Shown piece by piece: positions 8,966 through 17,700 of a DNA stretch of 64,000 nt (the first letter of the stretch is position 1; each line of letters starts with the position of its first letter). The translations under genes and the position numbers were made by a program. The notes beneath the pieces are model-generated. The model did not search any database. It saw nothing but the letters and a program-made list of their open reading frames with translations, and was not told the origin of the DNA. Source of the stretch: JARBAU01 sp040414675 (GTDB lineage Archaea; Thermoproteota; Nitrososphaeria; Nitrososphaerales; Nitrososphaeraceae); the NCBI GenBank assembly GCA_040414675.1, contig JBEDUN010000031.1, positions 62,001-126,000 on the forward strand, read 5' to 3'.

Positions 8966-8990
8966 GTTTGTAAGCTATAATGTCACCTAT
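8954..8990. repeat. Right terminal inverted repeat of the IS481-like element
   Basis: Partner of 7989-8025. Contains the transposase start codon within the CATGGGTTACACT core. Confidence 0.8.
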
Positions 8991-9203
8991 GTCAGTAAGT
9001 ACGACACCTAGCTATGGTTTCGTCATGTGATCAGACTGGTAATTTAAAAAGCATATACACTTCACAAATGCTGCCAATAAAAACTTTGGATTGTTTATTC
9101 TGGTCAAGATTTTGGAATCAAAAATATTCTAATTGTATATAAATTTACCTCCGATTTTCACTCTTACACTTATATTCCAAGCAATTTATTCTAAGGTCTG
9201 AAG

Positions 9204-9740
9204 TTGCAAGGCGTCAGCAAAATTCCTAATGAAATTAAATACGTTGCCGTTATTGTGATTGCCGTAGTAATTATATGGGTGGGTATTCAACTTGCATTCG
9301 GTGTTATCAACCCATTTTATGTAGTGGCAAGTGAGAGCATGGTGCCAAAGTTAAAAGTTGGCGATTTTGTTGTGATAAATCACAATATTCCTTATAATAC
9401 TTTAAAAATAGGTGACATTATTGTGTTTAAGGAACCAGTTCCAGATAGGGGACAAGAACCGGAAACTATAGTGCACAGAGTAAGGGCAATAGGGATAGAT
9501 TCGATTGGTAACAAGGTAATTGTAACCAAGGGGGATGCAAACCCGGATTCAATACCTGGCGTCGACTATCCAATAATGCATGGTAACTATATCGGAAAAG
9601 TAGTCTACGTAATACCTCAACTAGGATTAATCACTAGGGCTATAAGTCCTCCAGTCAACTACATACTGATTGCAGTCATACTTGTCATACTATTTATTCT
9701 TATGAAAAAAGGTAAAGAAAAGAAAACAAGTTCAGTATGA
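9204..9740 (+). CDS. Signal peptidase I, archaeal/Sec11 type
   Basis: 178 aa serine protease of family S26B that cleaves signal peptides of exported proteins. N-terminal membrane segment (about residues 12-35), box B with catalytic Ser45 in VASESMVP, His91 in ETIVHRVRAIG in place of the bacterial lysine, and the acidic box GDANPDSIPGVD (from residue 110). A second hydrophobic segment at 151-168 and a Lys-rich tail end the protein. The start is TTG 9204, preceded by AAGGTCTG; a TATA-like TGTATATAAATT lies near 9134-9145. It would process the many secreted proteins in this window. Confidence 0.9.
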   Translation: MQGVSKIPNEIKYVAVIVIAVVIIWVGIQLAFGVINPFYVVASESMVPKLKVGDFVVINHNIPYNTLKIGDIIVFKEPVPDRGQEPETIVHRVRAIGIDSIGNKVIVTKGDANPDSIPGVDYPIMHGNYIGKVVYVIPQLGLITRAISPPVNYILIAVILVILFILMKKGKEKKTSSV

Positions 9741-10367
9741 AATACAACTAACGCCAGTATTACTAACATCAGTGTTTCACTAGAGTCAGACTTGATGCAT
9801 ATTCTTAATATACTAACGAAGATCCATTTCATTGGGAACAATTGCACATGGATAGATAGTAGATACGTATCTCCTCATATTTCAGTAGTTACGAAATATG
9901 GCAATTTTAATTATTTTGCAGTCACAATCTAACAACATATAGAATATTGAATTGCCCCACGTACCTTCGGAAACAGTAATTTTGCAATCGTTTCAGAATG
10001 AGGAACTAGATCTGTCTGTTAACTTCTTGTGGTATATACTCTTGCACTGACAGAATTCGTTACTCGAATCTCCTTGTATGCCAATTATTTTTACACTCCT
10101 CATCCTCTTGCGATCGTATATAGAATTGAGAAATTTATAACAAACCGGGCATACTTTTTCTATCTTATCAACCATAGAATGCAGTTTTATCTTCGATCTT
10201 CAATGACTAATTAATCTATGGTCTGCACTTTCCTGAATTACTTGCTCTTTATTGTTTCAATTGACGAAAAGCTGATCTCTGTCTCAACCTTCAAAAGCTG
10301 TTGCTTTTTTTTAAATGATACAAAATTCATTGTAGGTATGATCCCTAAGTGACAAGCGGCAGTTAAC
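9741..10367. other. Intergenic region with at most one doubtful small ORF
   Basis: About 630 bases between the signal peptidase gene and the convergent Hjc gene. The only candidate gene is the minus-strand 60-codon ORF listed at 9993-10175. No structural RNA or repeat is seen. Confidence 0.45.
9993..10175 (-). CDS. Possible small zinc-ribbon-like protein (doubtful)
   Basis: 60 codons from ATG 10175. It has a Cys pair VCPVC near residues 8-12 and a second pair CQC near 42-44, the spacing expected for a minimal zinc ribbon. No family recognised. It lies downstream of the Hjc gene on the same strand. A chance ORF cannot be excluded. Confidence 0.3.
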   Translation of the reverse strand: MVDKIEKVCPVCYKFLNSIYDRKRMRSVKIIGIQGDSSNEFCQCKSIYHKKLTDRSSSSF

Positions 10368-10877
10368 TTAGAACTCTTCTTTAGCGATGACCTTAACGAT
10401 TCCATGAAATGGCATGGTATAATTTGGGAGATTGAGTCGTTCACACTTATCACCTTGCAAAGCAAAAGTGCTGCCATCATAATTGCATTTTAGAATCGGT
10501 ATGTGCTTCGAATCACCAAATATGTCTCCTACTTTATAGTATTCGATTAGCTTTCGATTTTCATACACTGTGCAATTTTTTCTCCTGACCCGTTTTTTTC
10601 GCATAAATTTGAATGCAAAAATAACATGTCTTTTAGAATAATACTTGAACATATCGCGAATATACACGCAGCGTTGGATCTGATCCTGTGGCACGTAGAG
10701 TATGTCGCTTGTACCAGCTTTAGCCTCTATTGATAGCAAGGTGGCTTCTTTATTATTAACAGCAATGATGTCTGGAAGACCAGTACTAGATCCTCCTAAA
10801 CGTCTTGCATGCCACTCGCCCTTATCAAGTCTCTGAACTAGCGTATGTTCAAAACTATATCCCCTACTCCTTCTAAT
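10368..10877 (-). CDS. hjc: Hjc-type archaeal Holliday junction resolvase, no canonical start codon
   Basis: Structure-specific endonuclease that cuts four-way DNA junctions. Read upstream of the first standard start (TTG 10739), the frame continues with family sequence: RRSRGYSFEHTLVQRL, then RRLGGSSTGLPDIIAV, then LLSIEAKAGTSD. These supply the active-site Glu in SFEH, the Asp of LPDI and the E-x-K of IEAKAG. An in-frame TGA lies a little upstream of 10886, and between it and 10739 there is no ATG, GTG or TTG. The most natural starts are ATT 10877 or CTG 10886. The gene therefore either uses a non-AUG start or has lost its start codon. From ATT the product is 169 aa, close to the family size. 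Confidence 0.8.
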   Translation of the reverse strand: MRRSRGYSFEHTLVQRLDKGEWHARRLGGSSTGLPDIIAVNNKEATLLSIEAKAGTSDILYVPQDQIQRCVYIRDMFKYYSKRHVIFAFKFMRKKRVRRKNCTVYENRKLIEYYKVGDIFGDSKHIPILKCNYDGSTFALQGDKCERLNLPNYTMPFHGIVKVIAKEEF

Positions 10878-11088
10878 ATTGCCCAGATGTGATCACTTTT
10901 CAATTATGATTGTTTGATCTACTATGAAAATTCCTGTTTTGGATGTGAATTATCATAGTGGTCTTTATCAAGACCTGATATCATGAACTCTACGTATAAA
11001 CATTTTCAAGAGCTATTCAATTTAGGTTAATTGAATCTGATCGAAGGGTAGGATATATTTTCATTGCTTTATTTTTTGAGATTCCGTA

Positions 11089-11100
11089 GTTATAAATAAG
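11089..11100 (+). promoter_or_regulatory. TATA box of the YyaL-like gene
   Basis: GTTATAAATAAG is centred about 26 bases before ATG 11121, implying a leaderless or nearly leaderless transcript. Confidence 0.55.
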
Positions 11101-11120
11101 ATTACGAACTATCAATCCTG

Positions 11121-13235
11121 ATGGATAATTCCAACAACAATGTCCAACGATCCACCAATAGGCTCATAAAAGAAAGTAGTCCCTATCTGATTCAACATGC
11201 TTATAATCCTGTAGATTGGTATCCATGGGGAAAAGAAGCCCTACAAAAAGCAGCGATTGAAGATAAACCTATATTTCTGAGTATAGGTTACAGTGCGTGT
11301 CATTGGTGCCACGTAATGGCACACGAGTCATTCGAAAGTGATGAAATCGCTAGATACATGAATGACAATTTTGTTAACATTAAGGTAGATCGAGAAGAAA
11401 GACCAGATATCGACGACATTTATCAAAAAGTCTGTCAACTTGCGAATGGAACTGGAGGTTGGCCATTGTCTGTCTTTCTCACTCCTGATCAAAGACCTTT
11501 CTATATTGGTACCTACTTCCCAAGTCAGAGTAGAAATGGTATGCCTGGTTTTGTCACGATATTAAAGCAATTGAAAGATGCATATGTGAATAAAAGACCA
11601 GAGATAAGCTCCGCTACTTCAGAACTTATGCAAGCATTGGTGCATATAGCGGCAGATGTTCCAGCTTTAGGAAACAAAGACAAATTGGAACGTTCTATTC
11701 TTGATGAAGCAGCAATTGGCTTGCTACGCATGGCCGATAATGTATATGGTGGTTTTGGTCAGGCACCTAAATTCCCGAATACTTCCAATCTGTTATTCTT
11801 GTTACGCTACCACGAAATATCGGGAATGAACCGTTTTAAGGACTTTGTAATATTTTCTGCAGAAAAAATGGCAGCTGGTGGAATTCATGATCAACTAGGG
11901 GGAGGGTTTGCCCGGTATTCTACTGACCAAAGATGGCTGATCCCACATTTTGAAAAAATGCTTTATGATAACTCGCTCCTCATTCAGCTGTACGCAGAAT
12001 TATATCAACTAACTCACGAAGAGCATTATTTGCAATTAGTTAGAAAAACCCTTGATTATGTAGTACGAGAGATGATGTCTCCTGCTGGTGGATTTTACTC
12101 TGCACAGGATGCTGACTCTGATGGTGAAGAGGGTAAATATTATGTCTGGACCAAACAGGAAGTATCTGATTTACTAGGCGATCAAAATGTGTCAGAAATC
12201 TTTTGTGACTATTACGGGATTACATCTTATGGTAATTTTGATGGAAATAATATATTGTATATCCGAACAACAGTAAAAACACTAGCAAAAAAATATGGTA
12301 AAACGATAGAGGATGTGGAAAAAATTATCGAGGAGGCATCGCTAAAATTATTCAACTTCAGAAGTAAGCGTGTAGCACCTGGATTGGATGATAAAATCCT
12401 AACATCTTGGAACGGATTAATGATATCTGCGTTTGCAAAAGGATTCCGAGTTACTGGTGATCCCAAGTATCTAAGACACGCAACAAATACAATTGATTTC
12501 ATCGAAATGAACTTACAAAGTAGTGACGATGGAAGACTATATAGGCTACACAAAAACGGCGTCTCTAAGTTAAATGCTTATCTAGATGATTACGCATTCT
12601 ATACGAACGCATTATTAGATGTATTTGAAATAGACTCCCAACCTAGATTTCTTGATAGAGCTATTCTTCACACAAATTTTATGATCAAACACTTTTGGGA
12701 TGACAATGAAAGTAATCTTTTTTTTACTTCGGATGATCATGAAAAATTAATTGTTAGGACAAAGTCATTTTATGATTTGGCCATACCTAGTGGCAGCTCA
12801 ATAGCAGCTTCTAACTTACTTAGACTGTATTATTTGACAAATAATTATGAATATCTAGAAAAAGCAGAATCCATCATGAGATCTACGGCACGCGTAGCAG
12901 CTGAAAATCCGTTCGGATTTGGCCACATGCTAATTGCGATCTATCTTTCAATAAAGAAATGCACAGAGATATTGATTGTGCAGCAAAATAATGATCATGA
13001 AGATCTTTCGCAGTTAACGAGTTGGCTAAATCGGCATTTCATTCCTAATCAGATCTCAGTTATAATAAATGATAAAAAACAACTAGAACTGTTACAGAAA
13101 TATGAGTTCTTTAAAGGAAGGGATCTGACTGGTATATCCAACACACGGGAGTATGCCCTAGTGTGTAGAAATTCCACTTGTTCTCTCCCAATTTTGTCTG
13201 TACAGGATCTTGAGACCAATCTCTATTCTAAATGA
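11121..13235 (+). CDS. YyaL/SSP411-type thioredoxin-domain protein (DUF255)
   Basis: 704 aa. The N-terminal thioredoxin-like domain carries SIGYSACHWCHVM (Cys60-x2-Cys63) preceded by the family hallmark SPYLIQHAYNPVDWYPWG. It is followed by a long alpha/alpha-barrel region resembling N-acylglucosamine 2-epimerases and glycosidases (for example HFEKMLYDNSLL, SAQDADSDGEEGKYYVWT, ILTSWNGLMISA). The length is typical of the family. The molecular function of this widespread family is not established, and redox or sugar-related roles have been suggested. The 87-codon ORF at 13242 follows after 6 bases and may be cotranscribed. Confidence 0.92.
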   Translation: MDNSNNNVQRSTNRLIKESSPYLIQHAYNPVDWYPWGKEALQKAAIEDKPIFLSIGYSACHWCHVMAHESFESDEIARYMNDNFVNIKVDREERPDIDDIYQKVCQLANGTGGWPLSVFLTPDQRPFYIGTYFPSQSRNGMPGFVTILKQLKDAYVNKRPEISSATSELMQALVHIAADVPALGNKDKLERSILDEAAIGLLRMADNVYGGFGQAPKFPNTSNLLFLLRYHEISGMNRFKDFVIFSAEKMAAGGIHDQLGGGFARYSTDQRWLIPHFEKMLYDNSLLIQLYAELYQLTHEEHYLQLVRKTLDYVVREMMSPAGGFYSAQDADSDGEEGKYYVWTKQEVSDLLGDQNVSEIFCDYYGITSYGNFDGNNILYIRTTVKTLAKKYGKTIEDVEKIIEEASLKLFNFRSKRVAPGLDDKILTSWNGLMISAFAKGFRVTGDPKYLRHATNTIDFIEMNLQSSDDGRLYRLHKNGVSKLNAYLDDYAFYTNALLDVFEIDSQPRFLDRAILHTNFMIKHFWDDNESNLFFTSDDHEKLIVRTKSFYDLAIPSGSSIAASNLLRLYYLTNNYEYLEKAESIMRSTARVAAENPFGFGHMLIAIYLSIKKCTEILIVQQNNDHEDLSQLTSWLNRHFIPNQISVIINDKKQLELLQKYEFFKGRDLTGISNTREYALVCRNSTCSLPILSVQDLETNLYSK

Positions 13236-13241
13236 GTACCG

Positions 13242-13505
13242 ATGCCAAGAATTGTTACTGATGGAAGGCCCAATTGCGATATATCTACCCTCATATTGAG
13301 CGTAACAAAAAGAGGATATGATGTAGAAGTAGGATTTACAAGCTCGCGAACCATAATGGTTATCAAGCATCCTCAATTACTAAGCAGTTATATTATTGAG
13401 ATTTTAGAGAAGTGTAGATTCAAGCCCGTTTATTGTTATACAATTCCGGCCTTAAGTTTGAACAAGGCCCAATTGCATCAATCAGTCTTTGAGGGGAAAC
13501 TATAG
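13242..13505 (+). CDS. Hypothetical 87-aa protein
   Basis: Starts at ATG 13242, six bases after the YyaL-like stop, so probably in the same transcript. No domain recognised. It is a compact alpha/beta-looking sequence with two cysteines (residues 12 and 58). The tight spacing and normal codon use support a real gene. Confidence 0.5.
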   Translation: MPRIVTDGRPNCDISTLILSVTKRGYDVEVGFTSSRTIMVIKHPQLLSSYIIEILEKCRFKPVYCYTIPALSLNKAQLHQSVFEGKL

Positions 13506-13733
13506 ATTGATCTACCATGCATGTTATATGCTAAGCCTGTTTATAGAAAAAATATGTAAAAAATCTTCGTATTAGCGCCTGCGAGAGCTTGAACTATTCA
13601 TAGGAAATATCAAAGGGAATTTGATGCCGTATCACATTTAGAACACCTGATATAGAGCAAACTAAAAAAAGTAATGATAGTTAGTACTAGTTTCCATTTA
13701 CATTGTACACTTGTGTTGTTGTGCTATCTTGAT

Positions 13734-14378
13734 TTATTCTATATCTATCTGTCTTCCTTTCGGCTTAGAGTTTTCCCTTTTCTTGAATGTTATTTCAAGT
13801 ATACCATTCTTGTAAGCTGACTTTGCAGTTTCGATGTCAGCTTCTGGAGGTATTTCGATAATTTCATGATACTTTCGATCTGTTCCAGTTGTTATGATCT
13901 CAACCGAACTGTCATAAGCGTTGACTTTTATATTTTCCTTGTTTACTCCTGGCATTTCAACTATTACTTTGATCTCAGTGCTTGTTGAGGTGATATCTGC
14001 AAGTGGCTCTCTCTCCGAAGAAATCATTGACCCTGAGAATATGCTCTTTCTACCAGTTGCAGACAAAGGAGATTTAACATTTCCAAATTCCCTCACTTTA
14101 GGCTTACCATCGGGCCCGATAGTCATTGAATAACCATATACGAATGGGCCGTATTCTCTTACTTTACTTCCTTCAGGGGTTTCATATTCCCTCACCAAAT
14201 CCTTAGGTGCCTTAGTTTCTATATCTCTGAACCTGTGTTCAAATTCATTTTCCATCTCCCTTCTCATCTCGTCGAAGCCTTTGAAAAAGTCGCTAAAGCC
14301 GAATCCTCTTCTCCCTTTTCCGAAAAATCTATTATACCAATCAAATGGCTCTATGCCACTATCTTCAGGAGCGCTCAT
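13734..14378 (-). CDS. hsp20: Hsp20 / alpha-crystallin small heat-shock protein
   Basis: 214 aa ATP-independent chaperone. The N-terminal aromatic/glycine-rich segment (DWYNRFFGKGRRGFGFSDFF) and the conserved middle block GPFVYGYSMTIGPDGKPKVR precede the alpha-crystallin domain (about residues 120-205). That domain has VIVEMPGVNKENIKVNAYD and the strand YKNGILEITFKK. A C-terminal I-x-I type motif is only weakly present (QIDIE). Single gene with its own promoter. Confidence 0.93.
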   Translation of the reverse strand: MSAPEDSGIEPFDWYNRFFGKGRRGFGFSDFFKGFDEMRREMENEFEHRFRDIETKAPKDLVREYETPEGSKVREYGPFVYGYSMTIGPDGKPKVREFGNVKSPLSATGRKSIFSGSMISSEREPLADITSTSTEIKVIVEMPGVNKENIKVNAYDSSVEIITTGTDRKYHEIIEIPPEADIETAKSAYKNGILEITFKKRENSKPKGRQIDIE

Positions 14379-14753
14379 ATGTCTTGTTATACAGTATTTC
14401 TATATTATAAGTATACACCAGCACCTTAATCTGGTATCTCAAATTTCTTTCCATTGAATTTGATGGGTGAGGAAATTTTACAGCAAAATTACAAGTGCAA
14501 CATAGACGTTAACAAACGAAGATAATTCTGGTATTTTACTTACCTCTAATTCGTATAAGGGATAGTTAACAGAACAAGTACGTTCGGGTCAGACCATGTG
14601 CAACTCAATGTGTCAAATGTCATCCCTTCGATGTTTACTGCGGATACTTACAAAAAATAACTTCCTGATTAGCTTTTTCAATAATTATTTTAATATATTG
14701 ATAATATTTATTATTATGAAATGTGTCATATATAGGATATATATTACCAGGAC
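14379..14753. other. Divergent intergenic region between hsp20 and the FxLYD gene
   Basis: About 375 bases. It holds the hsp20 promoter at the left end; no additional gene is supported. The reading frame that opens at 14723 lies within it, but its first part is probably not translated (see the FxLYD gene). Confidence 0.5.
14401..14410 (-). promoter_or_regulatory. TATA box of hsp20
   Basis: On the minus strand TTATAATATA is centred about 27 bases upstream of the hsp20 ATG (14378), again implying a leaderless transcript. Confidence 0.55.
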
Positions 14754-14763
14754 GTTTATATGC
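14754..14763 (+). promoter_or_regulatory. TATA box supporting the TTG 14798 start
   Basis: GTTTATATGC is centred about 40 bases before TTG 14798. A transcript starting near 14785 would exclude the ATG at 14723. Confidence 0.45.
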
Positions 14764-14797
14764 TGGAACCAAATTGATTAATTCAAAAATAGCCAAA

Positions 14798-15214
14798 TTG
14801 CAAAAAAAGACACGAAAAGATGCTTTCATACCCGTCTTTGTTACATGCTTTGTAACAAGTTTTTTGTTAGCTCAAAATCTTGTTGGAGATCATGCAGTCA
14901 ACGCTGCTACAGGCAAGCCATCAAAAATATTTCTGAAGGTCGAGAATTTAAAAATAAACAAGGGTCCTACGGGTGCCATAGACGTCACAGGAAAAGTGAG
15001 AAATAATTCCACAAAAGATGTGCAGGATATAAAATTGACTGCGTCATACTATGATGATACTAATTCCTTACTTGGAAAAACTGTAAAATTCCTTAGCAAT
15101 CCATCTGAAAACGTAAAGCCAAATGGAGTAAAAGACTTTAATTTTGTGGAAACTGTCACATTTGCGCGTATAGCTCATTCAACTGTCAATGCGACTGCTA
15201 ACGAAGTTAAATGA
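14798..15214 (+). CDS. Secreted FxLYD-domain protein
   Basis: The frame is open from ATG 14723, but TTG 14798 gives a proper export signal: basic LQKKTRKDAF followed by hydrophobic IPVFVTCFVTSFLLA. The TATA box at 14754 fits that start. The mature part (KVENLKINKGPTGAIDVTGKV and so on) has the shape of FxLYD-type beta-sandwich domains that occur in exported archaeal proteins: a conserved G-x-V-x-N-N segment and a YYDDTNSLLG block. Function unknown, probably cell-surface. A second FxLYD-like secreted protein lies at 45257. The stop codon overlaps ATG 15211 of a following small gene (ATGA). Confidence 0.75.
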   Translation: MQKKTRKDAFIPVFVTCFVTSFLLAQNLVGDHAVNAATGKPSKIFLKVENLKINKGPTGAIDVTGKVRNNSTKDVQDIKLTASYYDDTNSLLGKTVKFLSNPSENVKPNGVKDFNFVETVTFARIAHSTVNATANEVK

Positions 15215-15345
15215 GACCTTTATATCTATTTTTTATACCATTACTTTTGTTCGGTACCCCTTCTACAGCGATCGCTGGAAAAAAGCTCAGCATCGTCTAT
15301 TCATATAGAAACTGTTTTGTTAATATGTATTATAGTTCTAACTAA
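15211..15345 (+). CDS. Tiny secreted peptide (44 aa) coupled to the FxLYD gene
   Basis: Begins at ATG 15211, overlapping the upstream TGA stop in ATGA, a classic translational-coupling arrangement. The first 21 residues form a convincing signal peptide: MRP, hydrophobic LYLFFIPLLLFG, then TPSTAIA with cleavage expected before GKK. Only about 23 residues would remain (GKKLSIVYSYRNCFVNMYYS). Either a genuine exported peptide or the remnant of a longer secreted partner whose 3' part has been lost. No family recognised. Confidence 0.5.
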   Translation: MRPLYLFFIPLLLFGTPSTAIAGKKLSIVYSYRNCFVNMYYSSN

Positions 15346-16110
15346 TATTAGATATTATTCATCTTCTGATTTAATCTGCACTAAAGTCGTTTTCTGTTGA
15401 ATCATGTCGTCGTAACCTGAATTAATAATGAATGAGAAATATTGCGATAAAGAAGGTTTTGAAGATCTTTTATCAATGCATAGGATATGGTTTCTAACAC
15501 AAATCACAACTTGAATATTTAAAGATATGTCATTAGAATAGATCAATTTACGACTGCCTCGGCGAGTAAAATACCCAATCGATCTTTAACTAGATTTACT
15601 ACAAAATGTGAGAAATTGCTTGATCATTTCATCAGAAAGATTGATTTTTATTTTATTTATTATTATAATGTTATGTACGTGATAGTAGAAAGATTGTTTG
15701 ACATAGCCAAAGACAGACAGATTTGTTCACCACTGAAGTTTGTTCTTTATTAATAACGGTGGGAGATGAATGAAGCAAAAAATATTCAGACTAAGTGAGC
15801 TAGAGTCATAATATTTCATTATGCTAGATTTACTCTAGGTTCAGATGTTTAGAATGAAATAATCTGCATCATGCTAATTGGAAACTTTGCTGATACAAAC
15901 CTCGCAATAAAAGTTCAATACTGATCTTCCTCACTTCGTGTGCTATTACGACGATCCAGATCTGAACTCTAGGATCATTTTGAAGGAACATTATAGGGTA
16001 TTATCATGCAGATACTACTCATTAGTAACTGATTATTTGCAGAGAACACACTGGAATTTCATTACTGACTTATAATCGGGCTAATCACAGGTACACATTA
16101 ATAACATGAA
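15346..16110. other. Long intergenic region (765 bases), nothing recognised
   Basis: A 63-codon minus-strand ORF exists at 15355-15546 but shows no protein-like features. The rest is AT-rich with stops in every frame. No RNA gene, repeat array or insertion-sequence end is seen. It may be degraded DNA following the truncated-looking peptide at 15211. Confidence 0.45.
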
Positions 16111-16572
16111 TTATTTTCCAGTAACCACCTGGACTATTCCCTTCATTGTAAATGGATGATATGCACAATGGTAAGTGAATGTGCCTATAGCATTTGGCGT
16201 GAAGCTCAATTGGCCCGAGCTATTGGGATTTATGTCACCACTTGATGGCAACACATCGGCTCCAGTGTCTATTATTAGTTGATGCTTTGTATCCGTAGGG
16301 TTTTTGATTTTTATAGTATTACTAGCATTTAGAATAACTCTTAGGGGTGGATTGGATGCCCCATTACTTCCACTTATCCAATTATACACGCCATCTTTTA
16401 TCTCCTTTGTGGAGAGTTGGATTGACTTTGAAGTGGTACTTACATCTTTGCCATTGGCAGCTAATGCTAATTGTCTGGGAAGCCAATTCAGAATGCCTGA
16501 GTCCCAAAGGCTAGAAAGAATTAATGTGGACAACACCAGCGTTAGGATACAGAAAATATTCCTACTTTCCAT
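16111..16572 (-). CDS. Exported type-1 copper (cupredoxin) protein
   Basis: 153 aa small blue-copper protein with an N-terminal membrane/signal segment (about residues 6-22). The copper site is complete: His97 in DTKHQLII, then Cys136, His139 and Met143 in YHCAYHPFTMKG. The expected role is extracytoplasmic electron transfer. Ammonia-oxidising archaea typically carry many such proteins in place of cytochrome c; assigning this one to a particular electron path is not possible from sequence. Monocistronic. Confidence 0.92.
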   Translation of the reverse strand: MESRNIFCILTLVLSTLILSSLWDSGILNWLPRQLALAANGKDVSTTSKSIQLSTKEIKDGVYNWISGSNGASNPPLRVILNASNTIKIKNPTDTKHQLIIDTGADVLPSSGDINPNSSGQLSFTPNAIGTFTYHCAYHPFTMKGIVQVVTGK

Positions 16573-17174
16573 TGTTAAGCTAAATCGGCCTGCTTATATT
16601 TTAGACATATATACAAATACCATTGTTAGGTTTCAAATCTGGTATTTGAAGTATATCATTCCTTTTACGTTGGAAGCAAAGCAATATGTCCATTACTGGT
16701 TTTGTTAGAATCTTACCAGACAGCAGCTCCACGAAATTACCAGACGAGTTGCACTCAATTGAATAATTTTGAGTGAAGACAGAAAACTAGGCAATTAGTT
16801 ATTCGAATTAGTATGCTAGATTATTCGATATCAAATGAAAAGCGGTTGATTTCGGGACTGGTTCTATTTTGGTTAGAATCAATACCGGCGTAATAGTTCA
16901 TTATTTTTAACCAGAATGAGATCATCTACCTGCTTTATCGAGATCTTGTGCTTTTAATCTAGCTCCAAATTGTGCTATAGAATTAATAGATGCGTCAGAA
17001 CCTGCTGAATTCGATATCGACACACACTATTGCAATTCGCTAAGTACTGCCTACCAGTTATTCAGTCTAGAGATTTCGACTAAATATAGTCAGTTGAGTC
17101 TGTATCCAATGGCAACTGGGAATGACTGCAGACTTTGACTCTTAGCTAGTAAGTATTTACTTAACCACGTATTT
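16573..17174. other. Intergenic region (600 bases) with one small inverted repeat
   Basis: No ORF or RNA gene supported. CACTCAA (16752-16758) and TTGAGTG (16769-16775) form a 7-bp inverted repeat with a 10-base loop; significance unclear. Confidence 0.45.
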
Positions 17175-17513
17175 TTATCCCCTCAAAAATCCTAGCACAA
17201 AGCCCGCTGTAAGGCTCCCTGTTAATGGAATGCCTATATTTGACATTGTGGCCGCTATATTCTCATGAGACCCTGGTATTTGGCCATTGGTTACGTTCCC
17301 CAATGCACCGGACAGACCTGTTTGGATCTTATTCCAATTTACGCTGATCAGCTTTTGATATTCTAAGGCAATGACCGCAACAAACAGCAGACCCAACACT
17401 ATTAACATTATCTTCATTACTTTTTTGATAGCATATCCTATCAGAAAGCCTGTAATCCCACCGAATCCTATAGATGTTGCAGTGGTAGCCAATGGTGCAA
17501 TATCTATAACCAT
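17175..17513 (-). CDS. FUN14-family membrane protein
   Basis: 112 aa with the FUN14 pattern: glycine-rich helix GFGGITGFLIGYAIKK, a second membrane helix (MLIVLGLLFVAVIAL), the short soluble loop around YQKLISVNWNKI, and a glycine-rich final helix (LTGSLTAGFVLGFLRG). Archaeal members are small integral membrane proteins without known function; the eukaryotic relative FUNDC1 is a mitophagy receptor. Single gene. Confidence 0.88.
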   Translation of the reverse strand: MVIDIAPLATTATSIGFGGITGFLIGYAIKKVMKIMLIVLGLLFVAVIALEYQKLISVNWNKIQTGLSGALGNVTNGQIPGSHENIAATMSNIGIPLTGSLTAGFVLGFLRG

Positions 17514-17700
17514 TATTCTAAATGGTTTTAGAATATCAGATTAATAGAATATTCGAATATTTGTTATATTGACTATAATTGAGGTATTCTATGTAAGAAT
17601 TGTAGCATTACATAGGTTCGAATAAAAAATAGGGTACTTAATAGCAGAATAGTTCAGTAGGTAATTTTAGTCACTATAAAATATGATTTAGGATTGCTGG

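Larger units (their letters stand above)
7989..8990 (-). mobile_element. Degenerate IS481-like insertion sequence
   Basis: About 1.0 kb element bounded by 37-bp imperfect inverted repeats (7989-8025 and 8954-8990, 31 of 37 matching) and containing one transposase reading frame disrupted twice. The outer tips read ATAGGT and the inner part CATGGGTTACACT. I see no clear target-site duplication next to the ends. The inner part of each repeat encodes the first and last residues of the transposase. Confidence 0.8.

Noticed and set aside
10029..10480. Overlapping short ORFs on both strands near the Hjc gene
   Set aside because: The plus-strand ORF and the minus-strand 10238-10480 ORF are shadows or random; only the Cys-pair ORF at 9993-10175 is kept, at low confidence.
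15355..15546. 63-codon minus-strand ORF
   Set aside because: No motif, no coupling and unconvincing composition in an AT-rich region.
16752..16775. 7-bp inverted repeat in an intergenic region
   Set aside because: Too short and isolated to interpret as a terminator or RNA element.
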